Of a stretch of DNA of 64,000 nt, positions 17,193 to 24,870 are shown piece by piece (positions within the stretch are counted from its first letter, which is position 1; each line of letters opens with the position of its first letter). The stretch spans positions 7,129 through 71,128 of the forward strand of contig CAWHPW010000022.1 of NCBI GenBank assembly GCA_963831385.1, in the 5' to 3' direction. A program made the translations under genes and the position numbers. Below the pieces are notes generated by a model, which had not been told where the DNA came from, made no database searches, and saw only the letters and a program-made list of their open reading frames with translations. This stretch comes from JACVRX01 sp963831385 (GTDB taxonomy: Bacteria > Actinomycetota > Actinomycetes > Jiangellales > Jiangellaceae).

Positions 17193-18383
17193 TGCGATGG
17201 GGACGCTGGCGCCAGCATGGGCACGCCGGACCCGCGCGACCCGCGGACGCTCACGAACGACGAGCGCTGCGATCAGCGTCGTCACCGGGACGGCCGCGAC
17301 GATCCCCAGCCCGCCGACCAGAGCGCGAACGACCTCCTGGGCCACCAGCTCCGTCGTCACCGTATCCAGCGGGCCCTGTCCGGACCCGGCAAAAAGCAGC
17401 AAGAGCGTCAACGAGGCGCCGGCGTAGGCAAGCACCAGGGTGTTGACAGCCGCCGATACGTGCTCGCGCCCGATTCGCAGCCCGGCGGAGAACAGCGTGC
17501 GCCGCGAGGCCGCCGGGTCGGCGTCGGCAAGCTCCCACACGGCCGCTGTCTGGGTCACCGTGACGTCGTCGAGCACACCCAGAGCTCCGATCACCAGACC
17601 GGCGAGCAGCAGACCGCGCAGGTCGATGCTCTCCCCGAGCGCTGCCAGGTACGGTGCCGAGTCGTCGGCCAGGCCGGTGAACCGGCCGGCCGAGGTGAAC
17701 AGCAATCCCAGCAGGCCGGTCAGACTGAGACTGATCAGAGTTCCCAGCAGCGAGACGGAGGTACGCAGCGAGATTCCGTGCGAGAGGTAGAGGGTGACGA
17801 TCATGATGGCCGACCCACCGACCACGGCCACGGCCAGCGGCGGCTGGCCGTCGAGCAGCGCCGGCAGCACGAACACGATCAAGATCACGACAGACAGCGC
17901 CAAGCTGGCCAGTGCCGCAACCCCACGCCACCGGGACAGCGCGATGACAGCGAGAGCGAACGTGGCAGCGAGCGCAAACAGCGGCCATGCCCGCTGCCGG
18001 TCGATGAGCGAATAGCGGCTTTCGATCGGTTGGTCATCCGCCGCCGCTATCACCACAGCATCGCCCGGCTCGAACACGGGCGCTCCTTCGCCAAAGGGCA
18101 CTGGCATCACGACGTCGACACCCTGGTCCGGGCCAGAATCGATCCGCACCGTCGCATCCAGGCACGCCTCACCGGACTCTGTGCCTTCGCACTCCTGGAT
18201 GTCGAGGATGGTCGCGTCGGCCCGCTGAGCCCCTTCGATCTGTGGCCGATCTCCGTCGGGCCACAGCAGCACCATCCCGACGACCGTGGCGAGTATCAGT
18301 GGCAACAGGATCACGACGACGGTGCGCCGCACCGTCGGGGCGGAGGGCAGGCCGGCCTCGCCCGCGTGCTGGCCATGTGTCAT
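17190..18383 (-). CDS. YibE/F-family membrane protein
   Basis: 397 aa. An N-terminal anchor helix (TVVVILLPLILATVVGMVLLW) precedes an external beta-rich domain (residues about 50-120). A bundle of seven or so transmembrane helices follows. It includes the family region GVAALASLALSVVILIVFVLPAL and the conserved GALGVLDDVTVTQTAAVWEL near residue 270. YibE/F proteins are polytopic and of unknown function; a transport role is often suggested. The ATG at 18383 overlaps the stop of the monooxygenase-like gene (ATGA), so the two are coupled. Confidence 0.9.
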   Translation of the reverse strand: MTHGQHAGEAGLPSAPTVRRTVVVILLPLILATVVGMVLLWPDGDRPQIEGAQRADATILDIQECEGTESGEACLDATVRIDSGPDQGVDVVMPVPFGEGAPVFEPGDAVVIAAADDQPIESRYSLIDRQRAWPLFALAATFALAVIALSRWRGVAALASLALSVVILIVFVLPALLDGQPPLAVAVVGGSAIMIVTLYLSHGISLRTSVSLLGTLISLSLTGLLGLLFTSAGRFTGLADDSAPYLAALGESIDLRGLLLAGLVIGALGVLDDVTVTQTAAVWELADADPAASRRTLFSAGLRIGREHVSAAVNTLVLAYAGASLTLLLLFAGSGQGPLDTVTTELVAQEVVRALVGGLGIVAAVPVTTLIAALVVRERPRVARVRRAHAGASVPIA

Positions 18384-18751
18384 CGCAGGTCGAAGTCCGT
18401 TGCGACAGCCGGAGCCGCGGCCTCGCCGACGCCCACCACGCTCGCGTCAGCCGCCAGTGCGGACCCGTCGCCGTCGGTCAGTAGTTCAAAAGCCGTCGGC
18501 TCGTCCAGCGCCGTAGCGAGCAGCGGCCCCACAGCCATCTTGACGTCGGGCGCCGAGAGCGCACGCCGGTATGACCCGACGTCGTCCCACTCGCCGGTCA
18601 GGACCCACAAGGTCGGGTCGTCGACGGCTCGCCCGACATGACCGGAGCGCCACCCCGTACACGTCAAAAAGACCGCCAGCACCGACTGTGCCTGGGACAA
18701 GAACGACGTCGCCTCACTCGGATCGACTCGGTGACGGGTGACGACCAGCAT
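18380..18751 (-). CDS. Antibiotic biosynthesis monooxygenase (ABM)-like domain protein
   Basis: The frame is open further upstream, but the ATG at 18751 with AGGAG five bases before it is clearly the start, giving 123 aa. The N-terminus (MLVVTRHRVDPSEATSF) and WVLTGEWDDVGSYRRALSAPDV fit the dimeric ABM ferredoxin-like fold of small monooxygenases and heme-degrading-like proteins. The C-terminal 40 residues are variable. No catalytic assignment is possible. It is coupled to the YibE/F gene. Confidence 0.75.
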   Translation of the reverse strand: MLVVTRHRVDPSEATSFLSQAQSVLAVFLTCTGWRSGHVGRAVDDPTLWVLTGEWDDVGSYRRALSAPDVKMAVGPLLATALDEPTAFELLTDGDGSALAADASVVGVGEAAAPAVATDFDLR

Positions 18752-18752
18752 T

Positions 18753-18818
18753 GCGCTCCTCGCGGTGCGAGACCATGGTGGCGTCTCACCGTACGACCTT
18801 CGATCGCGCGAGGAGCGC
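18753..18818. promoter_or_regulatory. Symmetric divergent promoter region
   Basis: The 68-bp gap between the divergent ABM and DUF6703 genes begins and ends with GCGCTCCTCGCG (18753-18764) and CGCGAGGAGCGC (18807-18818), a perfect 12-bp inverted repeat. The ribosome-binding sites of both genes lie inside the arms. An inner GAGAC/GTCTC pair (18769-18773 and 18783-18787) is also present. Confidence 0.5.
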
Positions 18819-18819
18819 C

Positions 18820-19230
18820 GTGTCCACCAACCGTCCCCGTCAGCGTCGGACGGCAAACCGACGGCCCACCACGCCGACGGCCAGATCGCTGACGCCCCGG
18901 CCGACGGTGGGTCGACGGCGAGAGCCCGCTCCCGCTCCGCACGACGGTGGAATCCGCGGCGCGGTGGAGCGGACCAGCCAACCCATCTTGGCCACATTGA
19001 CCCGGCTCCCCCGCTTGGTTCTCGGGATGGCAGCCGCGGCCGCTTTGCTCGGCGGCTTGTTGGCGCCGCTGCCATGGGGACCCCTGCTGCTGGGCCTGGT
19101 TGCCCTTTTCCTGGTCTGGCTGCTCGTCCTGGCCTGGCCGGCGCTCGACGGCCGCGGCAGGGTTAGCCGACTGGCAGCGGTTGTACTACTGGTCTCGGTC
19201 ACGTTCGCTCGGGCCGCCGGTCTCGCGTAA
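18820..19230 (+). CDS. DUF6703-like membrane protein (136 aa)
   Basis: GTG at 18820 with GAGGAG at 18810-18815 sets the start. The first 65 residues are Arg/Pro/Thr-rich and probably disordered in the cytoplasm. Two transmembrane helices follow (LPRLVLGMAAAAALLGGLLA and GPLLLGLVALFLVWLLVLAW), then a further hydrophobic C-terminal stretch. This layout matches the actinobacterial DUF6703 family, whose function is unknown. Confidence 0.75.
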   Translation: MSTNRPRQRRTANRRPTTPTARSLTPRPTVGRRREPAPAPHDGGIRGAVERTSQPILATLTRLPRLVLGMAAAAALLGGLLAPLPWGPLLLGLVALFLVWLLVLAWPALDGRGRVSRLAAVVLLVSVTFARAAGLA

Positions 19231-19264
19231 CGGCGCACACCGGCCCGACCGCCGCCAGGCTCGG

Positions 19265-19301
19265 TTGACGTCGTCTCACACGTTGTTGAGAATGGATCTC
19301 A
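19265..19301 (+). promoter_or_regulatory. znuACB promoter with Zur-like operator
   Basis: TTGACG at 19265-19270 is followed after 17 bases by GAGAAT (19288-19293). Overlapping this -10 is TGAGAATGGATCTCA (19287-19301). It has perfect 5-bp outer arms and the 15-bp 7-1-7 spacing of actinobacterial Zur boxes (TGA...TCA ends). It runs into the znuA start codons, so bound repressor would block initiation under zinc repletion. Confidence 0.55.
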
Positions 19302-20182
19302 TGATAGTTAGGCGTCCGGGCGTGGTGGCAGTCGCAACTGTCGCTGGTGTGATGATCTCCGGCTGCGACGCCGGTGCGTCTTCCGCCGAAGACGGCCCTA
19401 CGGTTGTGGCGTCGTTTTACCCGCTCGCCTTCGTCGCCGAGCGGGTCGGCGGCTCGGAGGTTCGAGTGGTGGATCTGACGCCGGCTGACGTCGAGTCGCA
19501 TGATCTCGAACTCACGCCGCGGCAGGTCGGTGAGATCGCCACCGCGGATCTCGTCGTCTACCAAACGGGGTTCCAGCCAGCACTCGACGAAGCCGTCGAG
19601 CAGAACGCCTCGGGCCCGACGCTCGATATCGCCGAAGTCGTCCCGCTGGACGACAACCGGAAGGGCGATCAGCACAGCTGGCTCGACCCGACCCGGTTCG
19701 CGGCGATCACTCGATCAGTCGCAGACGTACTCGGCGACGTCGTTCCGGCCCAAGCCGATGAAATACACGGTCGGGCCGACGAGCTGGTCGCCGAACTCAC
19801 AGCTCTGGACGAGGAGTTCCATTCGGGCCTGGCGAATTGCGAGCGCACCGTCGTCGTGACCACACACCAGGCGTTCGGATACCTGGGCGAGCGTTATGAC
19901 CTGGACGTTGTCGGCATCTCTGGTGTCGATGGCGAGGCCGAGGTGTCCCCAGCCAAACTCCGGGAGATTCAGGAGGTCATCCAGACCGCCGGCGTCACGA
20001 CCGTGTTCTCCGAACCCCTGGGTAGCCCGGAAGTCGCCGACACTCTGGCTGCGGACCTCGGGGTGTCCACCGCGATACTCGATCCGATCGAAGGGCTGAC
20101 CGAGGACACTGCGGATGAGGACTACCTGACCCTCATGCGGGCCAACCTCGAGGCGCTGAGAAAGGCGAACGGTTGCACGTGA
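19292..20182 (+). CDS. znuA: Zinc ABC transporter substrate-binding lipoprotein
   Basis: 296 aa from ATG 19292; an ATG at 19301 in the same frame is an alternative and would suit a leaderless mRNA. Signal peptide with lipobox ISGC (Cys near residue 23). It is a cluster A-I metal-binding protein. Candidate metal ligands are the His in ESHDLELTP, in DQHSWLDP and in TTHQAFGYLGERY, plus an acidic residue in EPLGSPEVADTL. The His-rich loop of many ZnuA proteins is missing. Its GTGA stop overlap couples it to znuC. It captures zinc outside the membrane and delivers it to ZnuB. Confidence 0.93.
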   Translation: MDLMIVRRPGVVAVATVAGVMISGCDAGASSAEDGPTVVASFYPLAFVAERVGGSEVRVVDLTPADVESHDLELTPRQVGEIATADLVVYQTGFQPALDEAVEQNASGPTLDIAEVVPLDDNRKGDQHSWLDPTRFAAITRSVADVLGDVVPAQADEIHGRADELVAELTALDEEFHSGLANCERTVVVTTHQAFGYLGERYDLDVVGISGVDGEAEVSPAKLREIQEVIQTAGVTTVFSEPLGSPEVADTLAADLGVSTAILDPIEGLTEDTADEDYLTLMRANLEALRKANGCT

Positions 20183-20928
20183 CCACTGCCGTCGTCGACG
20201 TGAACGACGTGACGGTCGCATTGGGCGAGCGACCGGTCCTGCATGGTGTCGACCTCGTCGTCCAGGCCGGCGAGGTGGTGACGCTGCTCGGGCCGAACGG
20301 CTCGGGCAAGTCCACCTTGGTGCGCGCGGCCATCGGCCTGGTGCCGTTCCAAACCGGCAGCGTCCGGCTCTTCGACACTCCGATCGCCGGTTTCCGCGAC
20401 TGGCACCGCGTGGGCTACGTCCCGCAGCGGACGACAGCGTCGAGCGGCGTGCCGGCGACCGTCCGGGAGGTGGTGGCGTCGGGACGACTGGCGCAGCGCC
20501 GGCCGTTCAGTCGACACACCGTGCAAGACGACGAGGCGGTGAAGCGCGCACTCGAACTGGTCGGCCTGTCCGACCGGTCCGCCGACAGCGTGACCGAGTT
20601 GTCCGGTGGGCAGCAGCAGCGGGTCCTCATCGCCCGGGCCGCCGCCACCGACCCCGACCTGCTCGTTCTCGACGAGCCCAACGCCGGGATCGACCAGAGT
20701 AGCCAGGAAGCATTCGCTCACGCCCTGCGGCTGTTCGTCGCGTCCGGACGGTCCGTCCTGCTCGTCTTGCACGAGCTCGGCCCATTGGCATCCCTGGTCG
20801 ACCGGGGCGTCGCGCTCGATGCCGGCCGGATCGTCCACGACGGACCGCTGCCCGTGCCGTCGACCGTCGCGGGAATGCCGCACGAGCACGCACACAGCGC
20901 CGAGCCACAGGCCCGGTGGTTCGGATGA
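20179..20928 (+). CDS. znuC: Zinc ABC transporter ATP-binding protein
   Basis: About 249 aa from the GTG at 20179, which overlaps the znuA stop; a TTG six bases upstream is also possible. Walker A is GPNGSGKST, the signature is ELSGGQQQRVLIARA, Walker B is LLVLDEPNAGID and the switch His is in LLVLHELGPL. The C-terminus (PHEHAHS) is short and His-containing, as in other zinc importers. It energises ZnuB. Its stop overlaps the znuB start (ATGA). Confidence 0.95.
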   Translation: MTTAVVDVNDVTVALGERPVLHGVDLVVQAGEVVTLLGPNGSGKSTLVRAAIGLVPFQTGSVRLFDTPIAGFRDWHRVGYVPQRTTASSGVPATVREVVASGRLAQRRPFSRHTVQDDEAVKRALELVGLSDRSADSVTELSGGQQQRVLIARAAATDPDLLVLDEPNAGIDQSSQEAFAHALRLFVASGRSVLLVLHELGPLASLVDRGVALDAGRIVHDGPLPVPSTVAGMPHEHAHSAEPQARWFG

Positions 20929-21917
20929 GCCTGCTTGCTCTCGACTTCATGCAGCGGGCCCTGCTCGCCGCGGTACTCACCGGCCTGGCAGCGCCGGCGG
21001 TCGGCACCTATCTGGTACAGCGGCGGCTCGCGCTGATGGGAGACGGCATCGGTCACGTCGCGCTCACCGGCGTAGCACTGGGCCTGCTCACCGGTTGGGC
21101 ACCGGTGTGGAGCGCTGTCGTCGTGGCGACGGCCGGAGCGATCGCGATCGAACTGCTCCGCGAGCGTCGGCGAGCATCGGCCGACGTCGCCCTGGCCATG
21201 CTCTTCTACGGTGGCATCGCCGGCGGTGTCTTGCTGGTCGGCCTGGCTGGCAGTTCAGCCGCCACGTTGAACTCCTACCTGTTCGGATCCGTCACGACCG
21301 TCTCGACGTCCGACCTGTGGGTCATCGGCGTCCTTGCGGGCATCGTGCTCGTCCTCGCCATCGGGTTGCGCCCACAGCTGTTCGCGGTCTGCCAAGACGA
21401 AGAGTTCGCCCGGGTGGCCGGGCTGCCCGTACGGTTCTACAACCTGCTCATCGCGGTCATGGCCGCCGTCACGGTGACCGTGGCGATGCGAACCGTCGGG
21501 CTGCTCTTGGTGAGTGCACTCATGGTCGTGCCGGTCGCGACCGCCCAGCAGCTCACCCGCAGCTTCCGCGCCACCCTGCTGCTCGCGCTGGCGCTGGGGA
21601 CAGCGCCGTCTCTCGCAGGGATCGTGTTCTCGTACTACGTCGACGTTGCGCCAGGTGCAGCCATCGTCGTCATGGCTCTGATTGGCTTCTTCATCGCTTG
21701 GCCGCTCGGCGCGATCGTGCGACGCCGACGGCAGGTCTCGGTGTCAGGGCAGGAAACCGACGAACGACTGGCCGGCGAACACGTCGCGGCTGAGCAGCAC
21801 GTGCATGAGCACGACGAGCACTGTGGACACCCGGCCGTGCCGCATGAGGACCACGTCGACTACCTACACGAGGGCCATCTGCACGCCCGCCACGGACGGC
21901 ACTACGACGAGCACTGA
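20925..21917 (+). CDS. znuB: Zinc ABC transporter permease with His-rich C-terminal tail
   Basis: About 330 aa from the ATG at 20925 overlapping the znuC stop. Eight or nine hydrophobic helices follow the ABC-3 permease pattern (GTYLVQRRLALMGDGIGHVALTG-type N-terminus, ARVAGLPVRFYNLL coupling region). From about residue 285 a hydrophilic tail carries 14 His in about 46 residues plus Asp and Glu. Such a tail is expected on the cytoplasmic side and could bind zinc or buffer it during import. ZnuA here lacks its own His-rich loop. Confidence 0.95.
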   Translation: MSLLALDFMQRALLAAVLTGLAAPAVGTYLVQRRLALMGDGIGHVALTGVALGLLTGWAPVWSAVVVATAGAIAIELLRERRRASADVALAMLFYGGIAGGVLLVGLAGSSAATLNSYLFGSVTTVSTSDLWVIGVLAGIVLVLAIGLRPQLFAVCQDEEFARVAGLPVRFYNLLIAVMAAVTVTVAMRTVGLLLVSALMVVPVATAQQLTRSFRATLLLALALGTAPSLAGIVFSYYVDVAPGAAIVVMALIGFFIAWPLGAIVRRRRQVSVSGQETDERLAGEHVAAEQHVHEHDEHCGHPAVPHEDHVDYLHEGHLHARHGRHYDEH

Positions 21918-22011
21918 TGCGAAGTCCGGGCGAGCACCGGGTCGCTGTTCGCGGTGCCGGTCGTCCGCGCCGACACGGTGGTCCTGTACGAAGCCGCACG
22001 GCAACGCGGGT

Positions 22012-22569
22012 TCAGAGGGCCCGCTGGAACAGACCCGGGTACGTGACGACCAGACCGTTGTCGTCGACGTCGATGTCCCGCACGAAGTCACTGTCGAGAG
22101 ACTCGAAGCGGTAGCGACGCGCGTCGACTCGGGTGTACCGCTGTGGCTCGGTCGTCACTGCAAGATCGGGGAAGCCGACGTAGACGACGACGATGTCCGC
22201 CGCGGCACCGACCGCGAGTCCGAGCCGCCGGATCGGCAACGTGTTGGTGAACGGCGTCACAACCAGATCGACGTCGACCGCGCCGGCGAACTCAGGCATC
22301 GGTACGCCGGCGTCGTTTCGCCAGGTGCCGGCGCCGTCGCTGATCAGGTCGAATCTGCGGGCATCCCCCACCGGGGCGATCTGCATCTCCCGCACGCGCC
22401 AAGCGGCGTCGCAGCTGATCCGGTAGCGCAGGGCGAAGACCGTGCCGCTCTCGGTCGTGCCCAGCAGCGCGGATTCGGCGACGATCCCGTCGGCATCCTC
22501 GGTGAGCACGAGGTGTTCGATGCCTGTTCCCGCCCAGTCCCGCCACCGCACGACCGTGGTGATGCTCAT
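22012..22569 (-). CDS. Putative glycolipid-binding domain protein (PF06475-like)
   Basis: 185 aa from the ATG at 22569, which overlaps the uppS stop (ATGA). Beta-rich pattern with WRDWAGTGIEHLVLTEDADG at the start and FALRYRISCDAAWRVREMQ, DGAGTWRN and DVDLVVTPFTNTLPIRRLGL after it. These match the domain once called DUF1089 and later annotated as glycolipid-binding. No signal peptide. Coupling to uppS hints at a link to polyprenyl or envelope lipids, which is inference only. Confidence 0.85.
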   Translation of the reverse strand: MSITTVVRWRDWAGTGIEHLVLTEDADGIVAESALLGTTESGTVFALRYRISCDAAWRVREMQIAPVGDARRFDLISDGAGTWRNDAGVPMPEFAGAVDVDLVVTPFTNTLPIRRLGLAVGAAADIVVVYVGFPDLAVTTEPQRYTRVDARRYRFESLDSDFVRDIDVDDNGLVVTYPGLFQRAL

Positions 22570-23333
22570 GTCGCGGCGCCGTAGCGTCGGTCGCGGTGGG
22601 CGTACGTCTCGACCGCTTGCCACAGATGGCGCCGGTCGAAGTCGGGCCAGAGTGTGTCGAGAAAGACCAGCTCGGCGTAGGCCGCCTGCCAGGGCAGGAA
22701 GTTCGAGGTCCGTTGCTCGCCAGAAGACCGCACGAACAGGTCGACCTCGGGAAGGTCGGGGTTGTACAGGTATCGCGCGAGCGTGCGCTCGTTGACTTTC
22801 GTCGGACGCGCTCGTCCGGCAGCCACATCGGCAGCGAGTGCTGCCGCAGCGTCAGCGATCTCGGATCGCCCGCCGTAGTTGACGCAGAACTGAAGCGTCA
22901 GCACATCGTTGTCGCGCGTGCGACGCTCGGCCTCCTCGAGCTCGTCGATCACGCTCTTCCATAGCCGCTGCCGTCGACCGGCCCACCGCACCCGGACCCC
23001 GAGGGCGTCCAGCTCATCCCGGCGGCGATGGATGACCGCGCGGTTGAAGCCCATCAGAAACCGGACCTCGTCCGGCGAGCGTTTCCAGTTCTCGGTGGAG
23101 AACGCGAATGCCGACAGGCATTCGATTCCCATCTCCACGGCCCCGTGGATCACATCGAGCAGCGCTGCCTCGCCAGCCTCGTGACCTTTGGTCCGAGACA
23201 TGCCGCGCTGGCGCGCCCACCGTCCGTTGCCGTCCATGACGACGGCCACGTGCCGCGGGACCAGGTCGGCGGGGACGTCGGGAGGTCGGACGCCGGTCAT
23301 GTGCGGCGTCGGTGTGACGAAGGTCCTGCTCAC
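22566..23333 (-). CDS. uppS: Isoprenyl transferase (undecaprenyl diphosphate synthase type)
   Basis: Cis-prenyl transferase that extends farnesyl or geranyl diphosphate with isopentenyl diphosphate to make the lipid carrier for cell-wall synthesis. Catalytic Asp in VAVVMDGNGRWARQRG. AFSTENWKRSPDEV and the C-terminal DLFVRSSGEQRTSNFLPWQ motif contact substrate. I use the GTG at 23333 that overlaps the recO stop; an ATG at 23300 is also possible. About 255 aa. Confidence 0.95.
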   Translation of the reverse strand: MSRTFVTPTPHMTGVRPPDVPADLVPRHVAVVMDGNGRWARQRGMSRTKGHEAGEAALLDVIHGAVEMGIECLSAFAFSTENWKRSPDEVRFLMGFNRAVIHRRRDELDALGVRVRWAGRRQRLWKSVIDELEEAERRTRDNDVLTLQFCVNYGGRSEIADAAAALAADVAAGRARPTKVNERTLARYLYNPDLPEVDLFVRSSGEQRTSNFLPWQAAYAELVFLDTLWPDFDRRHLWQAVETYAHRDRRYGAAT

Positions 23334-24061
23334 ACCCGCTCCACCAGTGGCAGGGAACGCAGCCCGCGCTCCAGATGCCACTGCAGGAAGGCGGCCACGA
23401 TTCCGCTGGCCTCCCGGCGGGTCGGCGGACCGCTGGCGTCCGCGACCGTCCAATCCCCCGTGAGCAGCGCGGCGAGCAGGGCAACCGTCGCCGCCTTCGG
23501 CGCAACCGTGCCCGCCGGCCGGCACCCGTCGCAGACCATGCCGCCGGCGGGAACTGAGAAGAAGCGATGCGGACCGGTGGTGCCGCACCGGGCGCAGTCA
23601 GCGAAGCTCGGCGCGAACCCGGCCACGGCCAGCCCGCGCAGGAGATACGCGTCGAGAACCAGCCCCGGCTCGTGCGCCTGCTCCGCGATCGAGCGCAGCG
23701 CACCGACCAGCAGGAGATAGTGCTGCAGTGCCGGCTCCCGCTCTTCTGCCGCCAGCCGCTCGGCTGTCTCGAGGATCACCGTCGCCACCGTGTAGCGGGC
23801 GTAGTCACCGGTGATCATCAGCCCGAACGGTGCGATGGTCTCGGCCTGGGTGACGACGTCCAGCGAGCGGCCGGTCGCTAGTTGGAGGTCGACCTGCATG
23901 AACGGCTCCAACCGGGCCCCGAACCGGCTGGTCGTGCGGCGGACGCCCTTCGCTACCGCGCGCACCCGGCCGTGCTCGCGGGTGAGCAATGTGACAATGC
24001 GGTCGGCCTCACCCAGTTTCTGAGTGCGCAGCACCACGCCCTCGTCCCGGTAGAGGCTCAC
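23330..24061 (-). CDS. recO: DNA repair protein RecO
   Basis: 243 aa from the GTG at 24061, giving the standard start SLYRDEGVVLRTQKLGEADRI of the OB-fold. A C-terminal helical domain carries a zinc finger (CARCG ... GGMVCDGC). RecO works with RecR to load RecA on SSB-coated gaps and anneals strands. It is coupled to uppS by a GTGA overlap, the usual actinobacterial recO-uppS pair. Confidence 0.95.
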   Translation of the reverse strand: MSLYRDEGVVLRTQKLGEADRIVTLLTREHGRVRAVAKGVRRTTSRFGARLEPFMQVDLQLATGRSLDVVTQAETIAPFGLMITGDYARYTVATVILETAERLAAEEREPALQHYLLLVGALRSIAEQAHEPGLVLDAYLLRGLAVAGFAPSFADCARCGTTGPHRFFSVPAGGMVCDGCRPAGTVAPKAATVALLAALLTGDWTVADASGPPTRREASGIVAAFLQWHLERGLRSLPLVERV

Positions 24062-24086
24062 CCGCGCATTGTCTCCCGTCGACGAG

Positions 24087-24551
24087 CTAAGTCTTCTCCC
24101 ACTCGCCGTCGGCCGCCGGTGCGTAGTCGGTTCGACCGCCGATCCGCCCATAGGTCCAGGCCATGATGCGCCGGATATCGAGGCGGAAGACGAGATCGTG
24201 TTCTCGGCGGGTCGAGTCACGTTCCCCGGTCACCGGCTCGACGTACTTGTCCGCCCACGCTCGCTCGAGCCGCTCGCGCTCGTTGGCATTCGCGACCAAA
24301 ACCACGGTTCCCTCGGCGACCACGACGTCGTCGCCGTCCCATCCATGAGCGACGACCTGGTCGCACGCAGCCAGGTTGCGGGCCTTCTGTGTTGTCCTGG
24401 CAGTGATGAAATACAGCGCTTGGCCGTCCCACCAGTACCACACCGGCATCGCGTGCGGACGCCCGTCGGGACGAGTCGTCGACACCCAGATCGAACGGTG
24501 CGCACGGAGTTGGGCGTCGATCCAGTCCCAGCTGATGTGCCCAATGCTCAT
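24087..24551 (-). CDS. Pyridoxamine 5'-phosphate oxidase-family (FMN/F420-type) protein
   Basis: 154 aa from the ATG at 24551. Split-barrel flavin-binding fold: RSIWVSTTRPDGRPHAMPVWYWWDG, LYFITARTTQKARNLAA and WADKYVEPVTGE. The WVSTTRPDGRPHAMPVW core fits PPOX-class F420- or FMN-dependent oxidoreductases rather than true PdxH. The substrate is unknown. The frame continues upstream into the remains of an HTH gene, but the ATG at 24551 is the sensible start. Downstream neighbour recO is on the same strand. Confidence 0.85.
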   Translation of the reverse strand: MSIGHISWDWIDAQLRAHRSIWVSTTRPDGRPHAMPVWYWWDGQALYFITARTTQKARNLAACDQVVAHGWDGDDVVVAEGTVVLVANANERERLERAWADKYVEPVTGERDSTRREHDLVFRLDIRRIMAWTYGRIGGRTDYAPAADGEWEKT

Positions 24552-24636
24552 GCGGCGAATTCTCGGCGGCCGGGGTGACAACGCCAGCCGTACGGTGCAG
24601 GTGGACGAGGCGGCGTACCGGGATTCGCGCCGTGCC

Positions 24637-24854
24637 TCACGGTCGAGCACCGCCATCTCGTCGAACGCGGTCACCGGGTGAGCATCTTGCGTGCGGGTTC
24701 CCGGCGACGGCGGATCGTCCTGCCGGCCTGCCTGTGGTCGCACCGAAGCGTTCTGTGCGGCCTGGCGGCTGACGCCGAGAAGGCGACCGATGGTGTCCCA
24801 GCTGTGGCCCGCGGCACGGGCGCTGCGATCGTCGATCGCGACGCCGACCGCACC
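24637..24854 (-). pseudogene. Frameshifted remnant of a small HTH protein
   Basis: Minus-strand codons from 24854 read VAIDDRSARAAGHSWDTIGR, then LLGVSRQAAQ, a typical short HTH seen in many actinobacterial regulators. Near 24751 the frame breaks. One added base would continue it as RFGATTGRPAGR, the usual continuation, ending at 24637. No start codon is visible at the 5' end, which abuts the divergent ATP-grasp gene at 24871. It looks like a truncated, dead copy. Confidence 0.5.
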
Positions 24855-24870
24855 GTCGTACGGTGCCGAC

